Translations under genes and position numbers: made by a program
Notes under the pieces: generated by a model
What the model was told of the DNA's origin: nothing
The model's database searches: none
The model's input: only the letters and a program-made list of their open reading frames with translations
Source: Gammaproteobacteria bacterium
Lineage (GTDB): Bacteria > Aquificota > Aquificia > Aquificales > QOAS01
Assembly (NCBI GenBank): GCA_003972855.1
Contig: QOAS01000103.1
Location: 1-9,707, forward strand
Direction: 5' to 3'
Length of the DNA stretch: 9,707 nt
Shown here: in pieces, positions 5,691 through 9,707 of the stretch
Position numbering within the stretch: the first letter of the stretch is position 1
How the letters are laid out: every line of letters starts with the position of its first letter

Positions 5691-5979
5691 TGGGGTCATG
5701 AATTTTTTCCACCGGTTTGGAAAGTTCTCCGAGTTTGGGTTCTCCACCGAGGAAGAGTATTCTTTCCGCAAAGACCTCTACGTGTCTCATTTCCTCTATA
5801 GCAATCCTCTTAAAGAGGTTGGCGAGAAGGTCGTAACCCATATCGCTTAGGACAAAGTGGAAATACATGTATTGGTGGAGGGCGGTTTCTTCCTCTTTAA
5901 TGGCTTGATTTAAAAGTTCAATACTTTTCGGGTTTCTCATTTTAGGAAAATTAGCTCCCCAATCGTGAAAAGCAACCAT
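5605..5979 (-). pseudogene. bfr: bacterioferritin, N-terminal half (truncated by insertion)
   Basis: Bacterioferritin stores iron in a 24-subunit shell and oxidises Fe(II) at a di-iron site. Residues 1-103 (to GCT at 5671) are native; the next 21 residues are read from the insertion and end at 5605. Helices A and B are present with E30 (in EETALHQY), E63 and H66 (in EEMRH). M64 sits where Met52 ligates haem in E. coli Bfr. Joining codon 103 to ATG 5328 gives 166 residues, against 158 in E. coli, with all six ferroxidase ligands. Translation may begin at 5979 or, more like the family N-terminus, at ATG 5940 (MRNPKSIELL), which would give 153. The truncated product has half a metal site and cannot form the bundle alone. 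It is divergent from lipA. Confidence 0.85.
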
Positions 5980-5989
5980 TAACCCCCGA

Positions 5990-6850
5990 GTGGTTAAACT
6001 AAAACCAAAAATGGAGACCTACCGAGGTAAAAAGGTTATTAGGTTTTCCCTCCTCACCGAGGTAAAAAGGGTTTTGAGAAAGGGGAGACTCCACACCGTT
6101 TGTGAGGAAAGCAAATGTCCCAACATAGGGGAGTGTTTTTCAAAAAACACGGCAACCTTTTTGGTGATGGGGGATATATGCACCCGCGGGTGTAGGTATT
6201 GTTCTGTCAAGAAAGGACAGCCCAAACCTTTGGACAAAAACGAACCGAGGAATTTAGCCCTTGCGGTTAAAAGATTGGGACTTAAATATGTCGTCATCAC
6301 CTCCGTTACGCGCGACGACCTGCCCGATGGCGGGGCAAGTCACTTTGCCCAATGTATCCGCTGGGTAAAAAAGCTAAATCCCGACGCAAAGGTTGAAGTT
6401 TTAACCCCCGACTTTAGGGGGGAAACCCGATATTTGGATACGGTTTTGAGGGAAAAACCTTTTGTGTTCAATTGCAATATAGAAACCGTTGAGAGGCTCT
6501 ATCCCAAAATCCGCTTGGGGGGGAGGTATGAGTGGACTTTGAAACTCATTAAGTATTCAAAGGAGAACTATCCCAAAATTTACACAAAGAGCGGTTTAAT
6601 GGTGGGTTTAGGAGAAACTTGGGACGATATAAGGAAAACTTTGGAAGACCTAAGGGAGGCGGGTTGCGATATACTCACGGTGGGACAATATCTGCAACCT
6701 ACCAAAGCCCAAATGGAGGTAGTCAAAGAATATACCGAGGAGGAGTTTGAAAGGATAAGGGAAATGGCTTACCAACTCGGATTTAAATACGCCTTCGTGG
6801 GAAGGTGGGTAAGAAGTTCCTACAAGGCTTGGGAAGTGGTTAAGCCCTAA
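5990..6850 (+). CDS. lipA: lipoyl synthase (radical SAM)
   Basis: LipA inserts two sulfur atoms into octanoyl groups on lipoyl domains of 2-oxoacid dehydrogenases or GcvH. The auxiliary [4Fe-4S] cluster motif is C38-x4-C43-x5-C49 (CEESKCPNIGEC), followed by the radical SAM motif C64-x3-C68-x2-C71 (CTRGCRYC). The C-terminal RSSY at 275-278 supplies the serine ligand of the auxiliary cluster. DDLPDGGASHFAQ and VMVGLGET-type segments are also as expected. At 286 residues it is a normal length. The start is either GTG 5990, which preserves a KLKPK segment often seen before the core, or ATG 6011; neither has a Shine-Dalgarno sequence. It ends overlapping comF by 11 bases tail to tail. Octanoyltransferase lipB is not in view. 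Confidence 0.95.
   Translation: MVKLKPKMETYRGKKVIRFSLLTEVKRVLRKGRLHTVCEESKCPNIGECFSKNTATFLVMGDICTRGCRYCSVKKGQPKPLDKNEPRNLALAVKRLGLKYVVITSVTRDDLPDGGASHFAQCIRWVKKLNPDAKVEVLTPDFRGETRYLDTVLREKPFVFNCNIETVERLYPKIRLGGRYEWTLKLIKYSKENYPKIYTKSGLMVGLGETWDDIRKTLEDLREAGCDILTVGQYLQPTKAQMEVVKEYTEEEFERIREMAYQLGFKYAFVGRWVRSSYKAWEVVKP
5991..6000 (+). promoter_or_regulatory. weak -10-like box near the lipA start
   Basis: TGGTTAAACT contains a TAAACT hexamer (5995-6000) ending ten bases before ATG 6011. It matches the spacing seen at other gene heads and would favour ATG 6011 over GTG 5990 as the lipA start. There is no -35; only 4/6 bases match TATAAT, so it is weak. Confidence 0.2.
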
Positions 6851-7484
6851 AAAAGGCGAAAAGGTAAACCTCTTTTGCCCCTCCCGCCTTTAGCAGTTTT
6901 GCCACCTCCGAAGCGGTTGCCCCGCTGGTGAGAAGGTCGTCTATAACCAAAATTCTCTTCCCGCGTAAGCGGGTTTTAAATCTCTTTTCAATTGAAAAAG
7001 TGTTTTTTACGAGCCGTTTCCTCTCTTCTATGTCCTTTGTCCGTGCCAAAGGCTTTCTTGCCAACCAGCGCCTCTTTAAGACTTTTTCCGCCTTTAGTTT
7101 GGCTCCCTTTATCATCTCCTCTACAGGGTCAAAACCGCGGGAAAACCAGAACCTCCAAGGGTTGGTAGGCACATAGGTAACCAAATCGGGTTTTTTATCC
7201 TTTATGTAACCCTCCAAAAGGGGTTTTGCCAAATTTCCCACAAAGCGGGCTAAACTTTTAATTCCGCCGAACTTTATGAGGGAAATCAATTTTTCCTCTC
7301 TCCACCCGTAGTGGGTAAAAGTTTTATATCCGTCCAAAAAGGGGAGTGTAATTTGGTCTTCTTCGGGTGAAGGTTTTAGAGAAAAGAGACAAACCTCGCA
7401 GAGGAAGGGGTTATTTTCTAAAGGCTTCCCGCAAAGGAGACATCTTTCGCAAAAGAGAATTCTCTCAAAAAACCTTTTTGGCAT
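6840..7484 (-). CDS. comFC: ComF-type phosphoribosyltransferase-like protein
   Basis: The 214 residues fit the ComFC/GntX family: an N-terminal four-cysteine-type zinc module and a type I phosphoribosyltransferase fold. Cysteines C12, C15, C18, C29 and C32 form the metal-binding segment (CERCLLCG...LCEVC). YVPTNPWRFWFSRGFDPVEE (105-124) is the family's RGFN-like segment, and LVIDDLLTSGATASE (179-193) is the PRPP-binding loop. In naturally competent bacteria ComFC takes part in handling single-stranded DNA during uptake; its substrate is unknown. It starts inside the end of rsfS (20-base overlap), so it is coupled to that gene, with no strong Shine-Dalgarno sequence. No other competence gene is present, so a role in transformation is inference. 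Confidence 0.88.
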   Translation of the reverse strand: MPKRFFERILFCERCLLCGKPLENNPFLCEVCLFSLKPSPEEDQITLPFLDGYKTFTHYGWREEKLISLIKFGGIKSLARFVGNLAKPLLEGYIKDKKPDLVTYVPTNPWRFWFSRGFDPVEEMIKGAKLKAEKVLKRRWLARKPLARTKDIEERKRLVKNTFSIEKRFKTRLRGKRILVIDDLLTSGATASEVAKLLKAGGAKEVYLFAFFRA

Positions 7485-7803
7485 CAGCCCAAAGCCAGTC
7501 TATACCGTAGTAGTCTCTAACTTCGGGAAGCATTATGTGGACTATTACATCCCCGTAATCCAAAACCACCCAGCGGTTGTATTCCCTCCCCTCAACATGG
7601 TGGGGGAGTTCACCCGTTTGTTTTTTTATTTCCTCTTCAATGTAATCGCTTAGAGCCTTGGCGTGGGTTTCCGAGTTGGCGGTCGCTATTATAAAGTAGT
7701 CCGCCAAAGAGGTTAAACCCCTAACGTCCAGTGCGGATATGTTTTCCGCCTTTTTGTCGTCCAAAATCTTAACGATTTTTTCTACAAAAGCTTTTCTATC
7801 CAT
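7465..7803 (-). CDS. rsfS: ribosomal silencing factor RsfS
   Basis: RsfS (YbeB/Iojap family) binds protein uL14 on the large ribosomal subunit and blocks subunit joining when nutrients are short. The 112-residue length is typical. Family signatures include ALDVRGLTSLADYFIIATANS (about 24-44), the HHVEGREYNRWVVLDYGDVIVH block, and the C-terminal YYGIDWLWADAK. The ATG at 7803 has the clearest Shine-Dalgarno sequence in the window (GGAAGAG, five bases upstream). It overlaps the end of bamD by 22 bases and the start of comF by 20, so the three genes are one transcript. Confidence 0.95.
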   Translation of the reverse strand: MDRKAFVEKIVKILDDKKAENISALDVRGLTSLADYFIIATANSETHAKALSDYIEEEIKKQTGELPHHVEGREYNRWVVLDYGDVIVHIMLPEVRDYYGIDWLWADAKKVF

Positions 7804-8717
7804 GACTGCTCTTCCTTTCCCTCCTTTTTAATTTTTAAAAGTAATTTGTAATATTTATCTTCTCCGAAACGCTCTTTGTAAATTTTTAGGTTTTCCTCCG
7901 CCTTTTGAAGCGAAGTTTGGGCTATCTTTTTCCACCTCTCCATTTGGGAGCGATAAAACTCTATCCTCTTTTGTATGTATTTTTTATCCCCTCCTTTGGA
8001 AAGCTCCTCTTTTAGTTCCCCTATTTTCTCCTTCCAGTATTCCTCCTTTTGGCGGGCGTATTGGGGAACCAAAAGGAGGTTTTTAATGTAGTGGAAGTAA
8101 ACATCTTGGGTATTTATAAGGTTGGGATAGGTCAGGAGTAGGTATTCAAACCTCACCGCGGCGGGGTAGTAGTAACCGTATTCCTCATAAAATTTGGCGA
8201 TAAGGTAATGATGTTTTACCAACTTGCGTTTGGCTTTATCTATAAGCTCCTCTATTTGGGGGCGGTATTTACTGTCGGGAAACATTTGGAGGAATTTTTG
8301 GGCTACCTCTATCGCTTTGTGGGTATAGTGTTGGTCCCTCCAAGGGTCGGGTGAAATTTTTAAATAGGAATTTATAAGGTAGAGGTAGGCAAGCTCTATA
8401 TTGGGGGCGGTGGGATAGTAGGTTATGTAATCTTCAAACTCCAAGATGGCATCCTCATACTTTTCATCCTTATAGAGGGATAGAGCCAACTTAAACTTTA
8501 AATCCCTTATCTGGTCGGGCGAAAGGTAAGCCATTCCCCCTTCCGCTTTGCGCAAATACTCAATTGCACCCCCGTAGTCTCCTTGGTGGTAGAGTTTCAC
8601 ACCTTTGGCGTAATATTCTTGGGCTTCCTTTGCCTTTTGGGCTTCCGTTTTTTTCCCGCAAGAGGCGAGAAAAATTGCCAACCCGCAGAGGAGTAAAAAT
8701 TCTTTTCTAACTCCCAT
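7782..8717 (-). CDS. bamD: BamD-like outer-membrane assembly lipoprotein
   Basis: BamD is the essential lipoprotein of the BAM complex, which folds beta-barrel proteins into the outer membrane. The signal peptide has charged MGVRK, a hydrophobic core and the lipobox LASC with the lipidated cysteine at C20. TPR-type helical pairs follow: YYAKGVKLYHQGDYGGAIEYL at about 35-55, and a second pair, YKDEKYEDAILEFEDYI, about 80-97. The BamD block DPWRDQHYTHKAIEVAQKFL...FPDSKY is at about 125-152, and YYYPAAVRFEYLLLTYP further on. At 311 residues it is longer than E. coli BamD (245). The extra C-terminal part from about 220 is Lys/Glu-rich and probably coiled coil. It heads the bamD-rsfS-comF operon and is divergent from hemE. 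Confidence 0.88.
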   Translation of the reverse strand: MGVRKEFLLLCGLAIFLASCGKKTEAQKAKEAQEYYAKGVKLYHQGDYGGAIEYLRKAEGGMAYLSPDQIRDLKFKLALSLYKDEKYEDAILEFEDYITYYPTAPNIELAYLYLINSYLKISPDPWRDQHYTHKAIEVAQKFLQMFPDSKYRPQIEELIDKAKRKLVKHHYLIAKFYEEYGYYYPAAVRFEYLLLTYPNLINTQDVYFHYIKNLLLVPQYARQKEEYWKEKIGELKEELSKGGDKKYIQKRIEFYRSQMERWKKIAQTSLQKAEENLKIYKERFGEDKYYKLLLKIKKEGKEEQSWIEKLL

Positions 8718-8730
8718 TGTTTAGTGTTTG

Positions 8731-8736
8731 ATTTTA
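8731..8736 (-). promoter_or_regulatory. candidate -10 box for bamD
   Basis: TAAAAT on the minus strand ends 13 bases before the bamD ATG in the 43-base bamD-hemE divergent gap. No good -35 or Shine-Dalgarno sequence accompanies it. The gap must hold signals for both genes; on the other strand TATCCT (8746-8751) ends nine bases before the hemE ATG. Confidence 0.3.
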
Positions 8737-8760
8737 AAACCGTTGTATCCTAAGCGGTTT

Positions 8761-9707
8761 ATGTCCATTTTTTTAGCCTCCCTAAGGGGTAAAAAAATAG
8801 ATAGGTTCCCCGTTTGGCTTATGCGCCAAGCGGGAAGGTATATGAAAGACTACCGAAGGTTGAGGTCTAAGGTAAACACCTTTTTGGAGTTTTGTTCAAA
8901 TGTAGACCTTGCGGTGGAGGTTACACTCCTTCCCGAACGGGTTTTGGGAATTGACGCCCTTATCCTCTTTTCGGACATTCTCGTTCCCCTTCTACCTTTG
9001 GGGGTAAAGGTGGAATTTAATCCGAAGCCGTTTTTAAAGTCCCCACCGATAGAGGAACTAAAAGAGTTTGACCCCGCAAAGGTGGACTTTGTCTTTGAAA
9101 CCATCAGGAGGGTTAAAGAAAAAAGCGAACTCCCCCTTATAGGGTTTGCGGGTGCGCCCTTTACCCTCGGTGCGTATATAGTGGAAGGACAAACCTCACG
9201 GGAGTTTCTAAACATAAGGAAACTCTACCACTCCGATAGGGAGAAATTTCACCTCCTAATGGAGAAACTAACGAAGATGACGGAAGAGTATCTTTCCGCG
9301 CAAATCTCCGCGGGAGTTGATGCGGTTCAACTCTTTGACAGTTGGGCTTTTATCCTTTCACCATCTGCGTTCAGAGAATACTCCAAACACCTAAGGAGGC
9401 TTATTGAAAACCTTAAAAGGAAACACCCCGAAGTTCCCGTTATTTACTTTTTCCGCGGTAGCGGGCATCTGTTTGAAATCGCCAAAGACCTTCCCGCGAA
9501 CGCCCTCTCGGTGGATTGGACTATAGATATTGAAAAACCTTTAAAGGAAGCCCCAAACAAAGCCCTTCAAGGAAACTTAGACCCCGCCCTTTTGTATGCC
9601 AACAAAGAGGTTATAGAAAGGGAAGTCGCAAAATTCCTCCAAAAGGTTGCAAGCCATAGAAAAACCCTTTATGTATTTAACCTCGGACACGGACTTTTGC
9701 CCGATAT
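8761..9707 (+). CDS. hemE: uroporphyrinogen III decarboxylase, 3' end outside window
   Basis: HemE removes four carboxyl groups from uroporphyrinogen III to give coproporphyrinogen III in haem synthesis. The frame is open from ATG 8761 to the last base (315 complete codons, with about 25 missing). Signatures are FPVWLMRQAGRYM at residues 16-28, the catalytic aspartate D72 in LFSDIL, and the active-site tyrosine Y139 in GAPFTLGAY. Further on are GVDAVQLFDSW and, near the window edge, FNLGHG with the conserved histidine. There is no Shine-Dalgarno sequence; TATCCT nine bases upstream may be a -10. A haem supply fits the haem-binding methionine of the nearby bacterioferritin, but adjacency alone does not prove a link. 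Confidence 0.96.
   Translation, partial: MSIFLASLRGKKIDRFPVWLMRQAGRYMKDYRRLRSKVNTFLEFCSNVDLAVEVTLLPERVLGIDALILFSDILVPLLPLGVKVEFNPKPFLKSPPIEELKEFDPAKVDFVFETIRRVKEKSELPLIGFAGAPFTLGAYIVEGQTSREFLNIRKLYHSDREKFHLLMEKLTKMTEEYLSAQISAGVDAVQLFDSWAFILSPSAFREYSKHLRRLIENLKRKHPEVPVIYFFRGSGHLFEIAKDLPANALSVDWTIDIEKPLKEAPNKALQGNLDPALLYANKEVIEREVAKFLQKVASHRKTLYVFNLGHGLLPD

Noticed and set aside
8850..9215. Minus-strand frame of 121 codons
   Set aside because: It lies wholly opposite hemE, whose protein is unmistakable, and its translation is Ser/Arg-rich with no recognisable features.
1..9707. CRISPR array or tRNA genes
   Set aside because: No regularly spaced direct repeats and no cloverleaf with a GGTTCGA-type T arm were found on either strand.

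Overview
The window looks like a piece of a compact chromosome from a thermophilic bacterium, most likely a member of the Aquificota (Aquifex/Hydrogenobacter-type). This is inferred from short or overlapping gene junctions, Lys/Glu-rich proteins, frequent AGG/AGA arginine codons and the mix of flagellar, Lol and Bam genes of a motile, outer-membrane-bearing organism. No rRNA or signature gene settles the taxon. Almost all the protein genes are ordinary housekeeping genes.

Layout. 2-1377 (+): the 3' part of a TrmN6-type tRNA/rRNA adenine methyltransferase, a 39-residue membrane micro-ORF, and flgF (flagellar proximal rod). 1388-4852 (-): an unrecognised membrane-anchored protein, a LolC/E-type lipoprotein-releasing permease, and ilvB (acetolactate synthase large subunit), convergent with flgF. 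4853-5136: an AT-rich gap almost filled by a highly structured element with imperfect 37-bp inverted ends (4896-5132). 5137-5979 (-): a bacterioferritin gene (bfr) cut in two by a 342-bp insertion (5329-5670). 5990-6850 (+): lipA, overlapping tail-to-tail with 6840-8717 (-), the tightly overlapping block bamD-rsfS-comF. 8761-9707 (+): hemE, running off the window and divergent from bamD.

The most interesting part is 4896-5670. The insertion in bfr has the anatomy of a non-autonomous IS200/IS605-type element. It has a hairpin near the left end, a stack of hairpins at the right end finishing in GTTGAC, and no target duplication. Removing it joins codon 103 to the next codon and rebuilds a bacterioferritin of about 166 residues (153 from the second ATG) with all six ferroxidase ligands. 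The element has no transposase or TnpB gene. It does carry a promoter with a perfect TATAAT, pointing into about 240 nt of foldable RNA that ends exactly at the right edge. That is the organisation of a TnpB guide RNA (omega RNA/reRNA), and its guide would be the adjoining bfr sequence. Several of its helices contain G-U pairs that only work in the + strand RNA. The second element, just past the bfr stop codon, is a different multi-hairpin structure whose 3' half has a similar two-hairpin layout. I could not assign it to a known RNA family.

A second pattern concerns gene starts. Heads of several transcription units (flgF, ilvB, the 4852 gene, bamD, lipA, hemE) have a TATAAT-like hexamer only 9-13 nt before the start codon and no clear Shine-Dalgarno sequence. 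This suggests short-leader or leaderless mRNAs.
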